Source: an uncultured Clostridia bacterium (lineage in GTDB: Bacteria; Bacillota; Clostridia; Christensenellales; Borkfalkiaceae). From it: a stretch of 16,097 bases of DNA. The stretch is taken from contig CALDMH010000032.1 in the NCBI GenBank assembly GCA_937915565.1, forward strand, positions 1-16,097, in the 5' to 3' direction. Below, in pieces: positions 1 through 6,850 of the stretch. Every line of letters begins with the position of its first letter. Position 1 is the stretch's first letter. A program made the translations under genes and the position numbers. The notes below the pieces were generated by a model. It worked only from the letters and a program-made list of their open reading frames with translations, did not search any database and had not been told where the DNA came from.

Positions 1-1
1 T

Positions 2-316
2 TGCGGAGCGGACGTTACGGAGTATCTTGCGAGGAACGTCGCCACGAAAAATTACGCGCCGTATATCGTTTTCGCGCTTATCGATATGGAAATGCGCGTT
101 GCGGGCGTGCTTGCACAAAAAGGTTTCACGGGCGAAAAAATATCGCGCGCTTTCGTGAAAAAAGACGGGCGATTCAAAGTGATTCTTCCGTTTTCGGGCG
201 CGGAAAAAATCGAGGAAACTTATTCGTTTTTTTACGATTACAGGGTTCGGCTTTGCGATTTGATTTTTTCAAAGGACGAATGTTTTGATTTTTGCGCGGA
301 AGCGAGAAAATATTAA
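2..316 (+). CDS. C-terminal part of an unrecognised protein (5' end outside window)
   Basis: An open frame enters from the left edge and ends at TAA 314-316, leaving 104 residues. I do not recognise the family. The visible part is a soluble-looking mix of helix-forming and charged residues with several aromatic residues near the end (a Tyr/Phe-rich stretch followed by a Cys-containing tail), and it has no membrane segment or obvious metal motif. An internal ATG at 86 could start a shorter reading, but the frame is open upstream of it to the window edge, so a longer protein cut by the window is more likely. The reading frame carries the same codon preferences as the downstream genes, which supports it being coding. 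The downstream regulator starts 88 bases later with its own ribosome binding site, so co-transcription is possible but not shown. Confidence 0.6.
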   Translation, partial: CGADVTEYLARNVATKNYAPYIVFALIDMEMRVAGVLAQKGFTGEKISRAFVKKDGRFKVILPFSGAEKIEETYSFFYDYRVRLCDLIFSKDECFDFCAEARKY

Positions 317-334
317 ATTGCGAATAACACGAAA

Positions 335-395
335 AACGAGAAAAAACGAGACTAAAATGAACGAGTTCGGATTGAACGAGGACTGAAAAAACGAG
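335..395 (+). repeat. Five AACGAG direct repeats, the last four at 15-base spacing
   Basis: The hexamer AACGAG occurs at 335-340, 345-350, 360-365, 375-380 and 390-395, giving start-to-start steps of 10, 15, 15 and 15 bases. The last copy merges with the ribosome binding site of the following regulator gene. The repeats fill most of the 88-base gap upstream of that gene. Such iterated sites could be an operator bound by the regulator itself, or simply a local tandem expansion in a purine-rich leader. The hexamer is short and the genome favours similar words, so the function is uncertain. Confidence 0.5.
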
Positions 396-404
396 GAAAA
401 TACT

Positions 405-1457
405 ATGGATAACGAAATAATCACTCTTATAGACTCCGTGAAACAGCGCACCGGCATAAGCGTAAGGGTGTATCTTGAAAACGGCGACGACAGTTATTCT
501 CCGCAGCCGAACGAAATTATCGAGCGCGCCGACGGAAAGGTCGACGGGATAATCGAAAATCAAGGCAAGGGGAAGACTTATTTCAAATTTCGTCACAAGG
601 CGGACGAATACGTCGGTTACGTCGATTCCGAGCGCGGAGAGGGCGCGAATATCGCGGGCGTAATTTCGGTTATGCTTGAAAATATCGGCGGAAAAGATTT
701 TTCGACGAGTAAAAACGACTCTTTGAAAAACGTGCTTCTCGGCGAATGTAATTCCTTGCAGGCTCAAAAATACGTTCGCAAATTCGGAATTCCGGATTTG
801 CCTTGCAGCGTTTACGTTATATATTCGCAAAGCGGCTCGATTTCGGATATTTTGGACTTTTTGGAGAATTTCAAATCAAACGCACGTGATTTGGTGGTTG
901 CGACGGACGAAGTTTCCTGCGCGTACGTTAAATTTCAGGAAAACGCTTCGCAGGAAAACGAATTCCAGTCGCTTACGGATTACGCGTATCTTATGGCTCA
1001 ATCCATCGAGGAGGAACTGGGAGTAAAGGTTAAAATCGGCGTCGGCGGGACTACGCGTTCTTTTTCGGATAGCGCGGTTTCTTATAAGCAGGCCACGATT
1101 GCGGTGAGAATGAGCGGTATGTTCGAGATGAAAACCGTCGTTGCGACTTATAAGGAATACGTCTTTATAAAATTGCTCGAAGATATGCCGAAATATAAAC
1201 TCGAAGAGTTTTTGAACGTTCTTTCCGAACCGGATACGAAAAGCGTTTTTGCCGATTCGGAGATGCTCGAAACCGCTTCGGAATTTCTCAAAGCGAACCT
1301 GAACGTTTCCGAAGCTTCGCGAAATTTGTTTATGCACAGAAACACGCTTATGTACAGGCTCGATAAAATCGAAAAGGCCACGGGGCTCGACATTCGTAAG
1401 TTTCAGGACGCTATGACGTTCAGGCTTATGACTATTTTATATAAATTGCTCGGCTGA
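405..1457 (+). CDS. PucR/CdaR-family transcriptional regulator
   Basis: This 350-residue cytoplasmic protein is a probable DNA-binding regulator. The C-terminal 55 residues (about 296-350) have the PucR-type helix-turn-helix pattern: a 'LNVSEASRNLFMHRNTLMYR' core followed by a leucine-rich helix ending in a TGLD turn. The middle (about 120-265) resembles the degenerate GGDEF-like domain of CdaR proteins, including the conserved IGVGG turn followed by a 'SYKQATIAVRMS'-type helix. The N-terminal 110 residues are not an obvious sugar-diacid domain, so the inducer cannot be named. The ATG at 405 is preceded by a purine-rich site (392-399) at suitable spacing. An S41 peptidase gene follows 46 bases downstream with no terminator between, suggesting a two-gene operon. 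PucR-family proteins usually respond to small metabolites and activate nearby genes; the regulator could control its own operon through the repeats upstream. The family call is firm and the target is inference. Confidence 0.85.
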   Translation: MDNEIITLIDSVKQRTGISVRVYLENGDDSYSPQPNEIIERADGKVDGIIENQGKGKTYFKFRHKADEYVGYVDSERGEGANIAGVISVMLENIGGKDFSTSKNDSLKNVLLGECNSLQAQKYVRKFGIPDLPCSVYVIYSQSGSISDILDFLENFKSNARDLVVATDEVSCAYVKFQENASQENEFQSLTDYAYLMAQSIEEELGVKVKIGVGGTTRSFSDSAVSYKQATIAVRMSGMFEMKTVVATYKEYVFIKLLEDMPKYKLEEFLNVLSEPDTKSVFADSEMLETASEFLKANLNVSEASRNLFMHRNTLMYRLDKIEKATGLDIRKFQDAMTFRLMTILYKLLG

Positions 1458-1503
1458 AAAGTTAAACCGTTAAAGAAAGTACGCCGAAAAATCGGAGGAA
1501 ACA

Positions 1504-2862
1504 ATGAGTAAGGAAAAAACGAATTCGGAAAAAAAGGAATCGAAAAACAATAAGATTTTCAAACGAATAATTATCGGCGTCGTATGCGCGATATGTCTTG
1601 TCGGCTCGTTTTTTGCGGGATTTATCCTGCGCGACGTAAGCGACTCGGATATGGCTTCGCTCAGATTTATCGTCGAAACGTATAAAAAATACTACCTCGA
1701 AGAATCCGACGATTTTATTTCCGTTATGGGCAACAGCATACTCGACAGGTATTCGGAGTATATGACCAAGGAAGAGTATGAAGCGGTTTCTATGGGAGCG
1801 ACGGGCAGGCGCAACGGCATAGGCATTTCATACGATAAAACGTCCCTTAAAATTTCTTCCGTGAAGGGTAATTCCCCGGCGGAAAAAGCGGGCGTTAAGG
1901 AAGGCGACGTCATTATCGGAGTGAAAAAGCCTGACGAAAGCGATTACGTCGAAATTAAAACGCTCGACGATTTAACCGCGATTTTTTCGGAAATTGCCGA
2001 CGACGAGGAGTTTTCTTTAAAACTGAAACGCGGCGAAGAGGAAGCGATTTGTTCGCTCGCTTTCAGCGTGTATCAGGAAACTTACGTTTTTTATAAGGAT
2101 AACGAGGGGGATTATCGCTTTTTTGACGGTCTCGATTCAAACGGGAAGAAAACCGAAATGAAAATTACGCGTTTTGACGACGGAGATTCCTCGTTTGACG
2201 ATAAAACGGCTTATATAAGATACGCTTCGTTCAACGGAACCGGCAGTGAAAAAAAAGTCGGTTCTTCGGCGTGGCAAATGAAAACCGCCCTTGAAAAGTT
2301 TAAAGCGGGCGGCAAAAACAAACTTATTCTCGATTTGAGGAATAACGGAGGCGGTTATATGAGTATTCTCGAAACCGTTTCTTCGCATTTCATCGATGAA
2401 AAAAGCGGCACGAAGCATCTCGTGTCCAAGGCCGTTTATAAGGACGGGAGCGAGAGCAGGTTCGTTTCGGATTCCGTCGATTACGCCGATTACGGTTTTG
2501 AAAAAATAGTCATTCTCGCAAATTCCGGCACGGCTTCCGCTTCGGAGGCTCTCATCGGCGCGATGCTCGATTACGATAAGGATAAAAAAGTCAGCGTGGT
2601 TTTGTCCGCTTTGACTTCAAACGGAAAAACGGTTTACAGGTCTTACGGGAAAGGCATAATGCAAACCACGATTCAAAACCCCGTTTTAGGCGACGCAATT
2701 AGGCTTACCACCGCAAAAATTTACTGGCCCGTTTCGGGGCTTAGTATTCACGGCGTCGGGGTGAGAAAAGAAGCGTTGCCCGTTTATGCGGACAGGATAA
2801 TCGAGCCTGCCGTTGAAAACGGAGTGGATTACGAGTTAAAAGCGGCGATTTCGCTTTTATAA
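1504..2862 (+). CDS. Membrane-anchored S41-family C-terminal processing peptidase with PDZ domain
   Basis: This 452-residue serine protease of the CtpA/CtpB type would cut extracytoplasmic proteins near their C-termini. A Lys-rich cytoplasmic start (1-21) leads to one membrane segment (22-42), placing the rest outside the cell. A PDZ domain lies around 90-180, with the typical NSPAEKAGVKEGDVI stretch. The catalytic core holds the substrate-strand motif LDLRNNGGGY and the nucleophile motif NSGTASASE, where Ser345 is the expected nucleophile; Lys383 in SYGKGIMQ is the expected general base. The Ser-Lys spacing is 38 residues against 25 in the plant D1 protease and CtpB pattern, so there is an insertion of about 13 residues between them. 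The start is supported by a TCGGAGGA site at 1492-1499. It probably shares a transcript with the PucR-type regulator. It could act in envelope stress or spore-type signalling like CtpB, but no partner gene is nearby to fix the substrate. Confidence 0.9.
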   Translation: MSKEKTNSEKKESKNNKIFKRIIIGVVCAICLVGSFFAGFILRDVSDSDMASLRFIVETYKKYYLEESDDFISVMGNSILDRYSEYMTKEEYEAVSMGATGRRNGIGISYDKTSLKISSVKGNSPAEKAGVKEGDVIIGVKKPDESDYVEIKTLDDLTAIFSEIADDEEFSLKLKRGEEEAICSLAFSVYQETYVFYKDNEGDYRFFDGLDSNGKKTEMKITRFDDGDSSFDDKTAYIRYASFNGTGSEKKVGSSAWQMKTALEKFKAGGKNKLILDLRNNGGGYMSILETVSSHFIDEKSGTKHLVSKAVYKDGSESRFVSDSVDYADYGFEKIVILANSGTASASEALIGAMLDYDKDKKVSVVLSALTSNGKTVYRSYGKGIMQTTIQNPVLGDAIRLTTAKIYWPVSGLSIHGVGVRKEALPVYADRIIEPAVENGVDYELKAAISLL

Positions 2863-2962
2863 GCATAAGCGTCCACCCGCAAAGAGGCTATCGTAAAATA
2901 ATCGAAAATCACCGATTTCGGGCGTTTGAAAGCGGAAAAAAATTATCGGTTTAAAAATTGCA

Positions 2963-2993
2963 AAGAAAAAGCCGATTTGGAAAATCGGCTTTA
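2963..2993 (-). terminator. Intrinsic terminator of the minus-strand RNA, possibly bidirectional
   Basis: An 11-bp perfect stem (2968-2978 with 2982-2992) closes on a 3-base loop. Read on the minus strand it is followed by a T-rich run (TTTTTCTTT across the stem foot and beyond), which is a good intrinsic terminator for the RNA transcribed leftward from about 3218. On the plus strand the stem also lies 105 bases after the S41 peptidase, but only three T residues follow it, so its use in that direction is weaker. Confidence 0.75.
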
Positions 2994-3003
2994 CTAAACG
3001 GCG

Positions 3004-3218
3004 AAAAATAAATCTGCCTGCGCCGTACGCGAAGAAAAATCAACCCGTTTTCTAAAAACAGGTGGGTGCTCTGCCGAGTAAATTCGTTTTCCCGCAATAA
3101 AAATCGGCTCGGTTAACCGCAGCCGCGGGCGTAACGTATTATTCAGGACGCCAAGCTCCCTTATTTGATTTGTGGATCTAATTAACTCCCGTTTCAAACG
3201 CCGCAGACTTATTTAAGC
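3004..3218 (-). ncRNA. ssrS: Probable 6S RNA (RNA polymerase regulator)
   Basis: A strong minus-strand promoter and a terminator bracket a transcript of about 215 nt with no convincing protein. Its ends pair: 3203-3214 with 3006-3017 forms a 12-bp closing stem with a single G-U pair. Inside are a GGCU-G-CGG / CCG-AGCC hairpin with a UUAA loop, a surrounding CCCGC/GCGGG pair, and a 3'-side ACCUGUUUUU...AAAACGGGU hairpin at the position where E. coli 6S RNA carries ACCUUGAACC/GGGUUCAAGG. Length, long closed-rod architecture and free-standing position all fit 6S RNA, which binds the housekeeping RNA polymerase by mimicking an open promoter. SRP RNA, RNase P RNA and tmRNA are argued against by the absence of their core motifs. 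The identification rests on remembered structure, not on a covariance search, so it is probable rather than certain. Confidence 0.6.
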
Positions 3219-3224
3219 TAATAT

Positions 3225-3254
3225 ATTATATCATACGTTTTGAAATAAATGCAA
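3225..3254 (-). promoter_or_regulatory. Minus-strand promoter of the 6S-like RNA
   Basis: Read on the minus strand, TTGCAT (3254-3249) and TATAAT (3230-3225) are separated by 18 bases. The predicted start is near 3218, just outside the closing stem of the structured RNA. The -10 box is perfect and the -35 box matches TTGACA at four of six positions. Confidence 0.75.
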
Positions 3255-3283
3255 TTATTTTAAAATGAAAACGGAGAAAAAAG

Positions 3284-4006
3284 ATGAAGCTTACCGTTCT
3301 CGGAAAATACGGTCCGTTTCCGCCTGAAAACGGCGCGACGAGCGGCTATTTACTGGAAACGAAAAACGCCGCGTTCGTTCTCGATATGGGTTCCGGCGTT
3401 TTTTCGCGTTTGGAGGAGCGTATGCCTCCCGAAGAGATTGATTGTCTTATAATTTCGCATTTTCACCACGACCATTCGTCCGACGTTCCGATTTTCGGAT
3501 ACTACCTTCAACAACTTGAAAAGCGTGGAAAATTCAATCGCAAAATAAAGGTTTTTTGTCCCGAATCGGAAAGGGAAATATGCTCGTTGCTTTCTTCGTC
3601 GAAGTTTTTCGACGTTGAATACGTCGACGGGGGCGAGCGCGAATTCAACGGCGTTAAACTTACTTTTTTTAAAATGAAGCACCCGGAGCAGTGTTACGGA
3701 GTGAATATCGTTGCGGACGGAAAGAGTTTTTCTTACACGGGCGATACGAACGTTTGCGCTTCGGTTGACGAGCTTTATAAAAGAGCGGACGTCGTGCTTA
3801 TCGACGGCGGATTGATTGAAGCCGATTGGAATGACAACGCTCCGCATTTAAGCGTCGAGAAATGTGTTGCATACGGAAATAAGTGGGGCAATAAGTCGAT
3901 TATCTCGCATATTAACCCGTTGTATAACGAAGAAAAAATAATTGAAAACACAGGAAGAAAAGGGGAATGGACGATAGCGGAAGAGGGGAAATCTTACGAT
4001 TTATAA
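3284..4006 (+). CDS. YhfI-like metallo-beta-lactamase-fold hydrolase
   Basis: This 240-residue cytoplasmic protein starts with the MKLTVLG...GATSGYLLE pattern seen in B. subtilis YhfI and related RNase Z-like hydrolases. The metal ligands are all visible: His59, His61, Asp63 and His64 in SHFHHDH, His133, Asp154 in YTGDT, and His209 in ISHINP. Two divalent metal ions are therefore expected. The fold acts on phosphodiester, lactone or related bonds, and the natural substrate of this subgroup is not established. The length is close to that of YhfI (about 244 residues). A GGAG-type site at 3273-3276 precedes the ATG. The gene overlaps the start of the ComEC-like gene by 40 bases, which suggests translational coupling. 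It is not the nuclease domain normally fused to ComEC: its sequence pattern is that of the stand-alone YhfI group. Confidence 0.85.
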   Translation: MKLTVLGKYGPFPPENGATSGYLLETKNAAFVLDMGSGVFSRLEERMPPEEIDCLIISHFHHDHSSDVPIFGYYLQQLEKRGKFNRKIKVFCPESEREICSLLSSSKFFDVEYVDGGEREFNGVKLTFFKMKHPEQCYGVNIVADGKSFSYTGDTNVCASVDELYKRADVVLIDGGLIEADWNDNAPHLSVEKCVAYGNKWGNKSIISHINPLYNEEKIIENTGRKGEWTIAEEGKSYDL

Positions 4007-5502
4007 ATAAGCCCGTAAATTTCAGACCTATATTGTTTTGTTCTCTTTCGTTTGCCGCGGGAATATTCTTTTTCGTAAAATTCGCCGCAAACGAATTTGC
4101 CGCCGTTGCGTTTTTGGTGGCGTTTTTGGCTGTAATTTTTTTGGTGGCATTGCAGTTTTGTCTTAAAGGGAGAATGAAGGCTTACGCGATAACCGCGATA
4201 TGTTGCGCATTCTTTTCCGTAGTCGGAATGTTCTCCGCAGGCGCGGCCTTTAAAAGTTATCGTTCGGGTAGGTTTGAAAGCGGCGATTATTTTATCTCCG
4301 GCGAGGTGGAATCGGTTTACGAAAACGACGGAAAATATTTCGTTACGTTAAGAAATTGTAAGTATAACGGCAAAAGCGGCGGTAAGTTTTATTGGCGTTA
4401 CGCTCCGTCCGGAATGAAAAAGTACGACGCGGTAAACGTCGTGTGCAACGCCGCGCCGGCAACCGAATTCGACGGAAAAGGTTTATCGAATAACGCGCTT
4501 CACGGCAGGGCGATGGTTTCCGCAAAAGTAACGCATTACGAAATAACGGGAAAGAGCAACCGTATATATGCGAAATTTGCGCGTTTTACCGACGAGATTT
4601 TATCCGAAGGTCTTGGTAAAGAAGAGTACGCCGTGGCGAGGTCGCTTTTAAGGGGCGACACCGACGAGGCGGGAGACGTGATAGATTTTTATCGTGTGTC
4701 TGGCATAGCTCACGTTTTCGCCGTTTCGGGTATGCACGTCTGTATGCTTTTTGCTGCCTTTTCGTTTATTTTCAAATTCATTCCGATTAAGAAAATTTAT
4801 AAAAGTCTTGCTATAAGTTGTTTATTGCTATTTTACGCATATCTTTGCGGAATGACTCCGTCCTCCGTCAGAGCGGCGGTTATGTGTTCGATTTATTCCG
4901 TCGTCGGAAGTTTCGGCGAAAAGAAGGATAGGGGGAACACGATTGCTTTCGCAATGGTCGTTACGCTGCTTATCAACCCGTTCGATTTGTTTTCGGCAGG
5001 CTTCATTCTTTCGTTTTCAATCAGCTTTGCGATTATAACTCTTTCAAGGCCGATTGCCGATAAACTTCGGTTTCTGCCGTCCAAACTTCGGGATTCTCTT
5101 GCCGTTTTGTTTTCGGCTTCCGCAGTTGCCATTCCGTTAAGCGTAATCTTTTTCGGTTATTATCCTTTGGTGTCTTTCGTTACCAATCTCCTGGTCGTTC
5201 CGCTTGTCAGCGTTTCGTTTTACACTCTTTGGATTGGTATAGCGATTTCGGCAATTTTGCCTGTTAATCGACTTATAGCCCTATTTGTGCCGTCTAATAT
5301 TCTTCGTTTGACTTCCGGGCTTTGCGAAGTTTTTTCAAATTTTCCGCTCCAAATAAAATCGTTTCCGATAGGTTTTGCGGCGGCTTATTTCATCGCTTTA
5401 TATTTCTTTTGCGAGCTTACTAATACGGGTAAAAGGGCGAATTTCGTTTCGTCGTGTTATGCGGTTTTGTCCGTTATATTGCTTGCAGTTTTGTCGTTTT
5501 AG
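3967..5502 (+). CDS. comEC: ComEC/Rec2-family DNA-uptake channel protein, short form without nuclease domain
   Basis: This 511-residue polytopic membrane protein has the ComEC order. Two N-terminal membrane segments fall within about 18-65, an OB-like soluble domain rich in beta strands follows (about 90-185), and then the Competence domain with multiple membrane segments (about 220-490). Diagnostic motifs are the GIAHVFAVSGMH stretch (His249, His257), the MTPSSVRAAVM stretch (Arg302), and NPFDLFSAGFILSFS. ComEC carries single-stranded DNA across the inner membrane during natural transformation. The B. subtilis protein is about 776 residues and ends in a metallo-beta-lactamase domain; here the frame ends right after a last membrane segment, and no such domain follows in any frame. 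The ATG at 3967 lies inside the preceding hydrolase gene and has an AAAAGGGG stretch before it; the next in-frame ATG falls after the first membrane segments, so this start is preferred. Short ComEC forms are known, so loss of transformation function cannot be assumed. Confidence 0.85.
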   Translation: MDDSGRGEILRFINKPVNFRPILFCSLSFAAGIFFFVKFAANEFAAVAFLVAFLAVIFLVALQFCLKGRMKAYAITAICCAFFSVVGMFSAGAAFKSYRSGRFESGDYFISGEVESVYENDGKYFVTLRNCKYNGKSGGKFYWRYAPSGMKKYDAVNVVCNAAPATEFDGKGLSNNALHGRAMVSAKVTHYEITGKSNRIYAKFARFTDEILSEGLGKEEYAVARSLLRGDTDEAGDVIDFYRVSGIAHVFAVSGMHVCMLFAAFSFIFKFIPIKKIYKSLAISCLLLFYAYLCGMTPSSVRAAVMCSIYSVVGSFGEKKDRGNTIAFAMVVTLLINPFDLFSAGFILSFSISFAIITLSRPIADKLRFLPSKLRDSLAVLFSASAVAIPLSVIFFGYYPLVSFVTNLLVVPLVSVSFYTLWIGIAISAILPVNRLIALFVPSNILRLTSGLCEVFSNFPLQIKSFPIGFAAAYFIALYFFCELTNTGKRANFVSSCYAVLSVILLAVLSF

Positions 5503-5576
5503 TCGTCAAATTTCTTTTTTTATTGCGACGCTTTGTCTCGTTATTATCGATATAAAATATAATTATGGTTAATCGT

Positions 5577-5605
5577 TTGACAGTTTACCGTCGTGCGGTT
5601 ATAAT
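5577..5605 (+). promoter_or_regulatory. Perfect consensus housekeeping promoter of the glutamate synthase operon
   Basis: TTGACA at 5577-5582 and TATAAT at 5600-5605 are separated by 17 bases, matching the vegetative sigma factor consensus at all twelve positions. Transcription would start near 5612, leaving a leader of about 95 nt before the first gene. The leader can form a hairpin (5639-5646 with 5668-5675) but no T-run follows it, so it is not an obvious attenuator. Confidence 0.85.
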
Positions 5606-5707
5606 TTTGTAGTTGATTTTCATTATATATTAAAAAACGAATAGCCGAAAATTGCGTTAATACGGCGGGCTATTCTTGCTTGGTCGGCATTACGAACGGA
5701 GGAGCGT

Positions 5708-6850
5708 ATGTACAAAGAGGGCGAAAACGAAACGAAAATATCTTCGGGCTGCGCGATAGCGGGAGTGTTTTCGGAAGTCGGAGAGATGATTTCCGGCGGA
5801 ATTATCACGGAAGCAATGCGCACGATGCGCGAGCGTTCAAACGGGCTCGGAGGCGGGTTTGCCGGTTACGGAATTTATCCGCAGTATAAGGATTATTACG
5901 CTTTTCACGTTTTCTATTCCGATAAGGAATCGAAAAAAGCGTGCGAGGATTATCTTGACGAAAAATTCGAGATAATAAACCTTTCTAAAATCCCGGTGAG
6001 GAAAAATCCTCACGTAACGGACGAACCGCTAATCTGGCGTTATTTCGTTATGCCCGACCATAATTTACTTCGCGACAGTCAGCTTGACGAAAGGGAATAC
6101 GTCGCTCGTTGCGTGATAAAAATAAACAACGAGATAAAGGGCGCTTACGTTTTTTCGAGCGGAAAAAATATGGGCTGCTTCAAGGGCGTCGGTTATCCCG
6201 AGGATATAGGCGATTATTTCAAACTGGAAGAATATTCGGGATACGGCTGGACGGCTCACGGAAGATACCCCACGAACACCCCCGGGTGGTGGGGCGGAGC
6301 GCATCCCTTTTCGCTTTTAGACCTTTCAGTCGTTCACAACGGCGAAATATCGTCTTACGACGCAAACAGAAGATTTATCGAAATGTTCGGTTATAAATGC
6401 ACTCTTTTAACCGACACCGAGGTTATAACCTACGCTCTCGATTTTCTCGTTCGCAAAAAGGGTTTGACGATGTCCGAAGCGGCGGCTGTAATCGCCGCGC
6501 CTTTCTGGACGACGATTGAAAATATGTCCGACGAACGCCGTGACGTTTGCAATTACCTCCGCAAGGAATTCCCGAGCCTTCTTATGACCGGTCCGTTTTC
6601 GATTCTCGTCGGTTGGAACGGCGGAATGATGGCGTTAAACGACAGGCTGAAACTTCGCTCGATGGTAACTGCGAGAAACGGCAGTCGCGCGTATTTTGCG
6701 AGCGAGGAGTGCGCCATAAGAAAAATGGATGAAAATTCCGTCGACTTTTTTGCGCCGCGCGGCGGAGAGCCGATTATAGTAACCTTAAAAGGCGAAAAAT
6801 CCAACCCGCCGATAACCAATCTTAACTGTTTTGCCGAGGGTGACATATGA
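5708..6850 (+). CDS. Glutamate synthase amidotransferase subunit (GltB domain 1, separate gene)
   Basis: This 380-residue protein is the class-II glutamine amidotransferase domain that in classical GltB forms the N-terminus. It would hydrolyse glutamine and pass ammonia to the synthase subunit. The expected nucleophile is Cys15 in the GCAIAGVF stretch; class-II enzymes need it at the mature N-terminus, so a 14-residue propeptide must be removed. The glutamine-binding patterns HGRYPTNTPGWW, AHPF, VVHNGE and LTDTEV follow at about 190-245. The start is fixed by a GGAGGAG site at 5698-5704, five bases or so before ATG. Its stop overlaps the start of the next gene (ATGA at 6847-6850), so the two are translationally coupled. 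The split arrangement, with three genes for what is one polypeptide in E. coli, is known from archaea and many anaerobic bacteria. Confidence 0.92.
   Translation: MYKEGENETKISSGCAIAGVFSEVGEMISGGIITEAMRTMRERSNGLGGGFAGYGIYPQYKDYYAFHVFYSDKESKKACEDYLDEKFEIINLSKIPVRKNPHVTDEPLIWRYFVMPDHNLLRDSQLDEREYVARCVIKINNEIKGAYVFSSGKNMGCFKGVGYPEDIGDYFKLEEYSGYGWTAHGRYPTNTPGWWGGAHPFSLLDLSVVHNGEISSYDANRRFIEMFGYKCTLLTDTEVITYALDFLVRKKGLTMSEAAAVIAAPFWTTIENMSDERRDVCNYLRKEFPSLLMTGPFSILVGWNGGMMALNDRLKLRSMVTARNGSRAYFASEECAIRKMDENSVDFFAPRGGEPIIVTLKGEKSNPPITNLNCFAEGDI

Noticed and set aside
174..830. A 218-codon minus-strand reading frame
   Set aside because: It is antisense to the end of the first gene and the PucR-type regulator, has a composition typical of reverse-frame reading, and has no recognisable domain.
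2888..2920. Small bulged hairpin CGAAAATC-ACC-GATTTCG after the S41 peptidase, considered as its terminator
   Set aside because: The stem is bulged, of low stability and has no T-run after it.
2994..3197. A 67-codon minus-strand reading frame
   Set aside because: It lies wholly within the structured RNA candidate, shows no recognisable domain, and its sequence is better explained by the RNA stems.
3240..3266. Plus-strand promoter TTGAAA-15-TAAAAT before the YhfI-like gene
   Set aside because: The spacer is two bases short and the predicted start would fall on the ribosome binding site, so the match is probably chance in an A/T-rich stretch.
5375..5572. Possible frameshifted continuation of ComEC that would restore the nuclease domain
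   Set aside because: The 65-codon frame has no metal-binding motif, and no metallo-beta-lactamase pattern follows before the next promoter.
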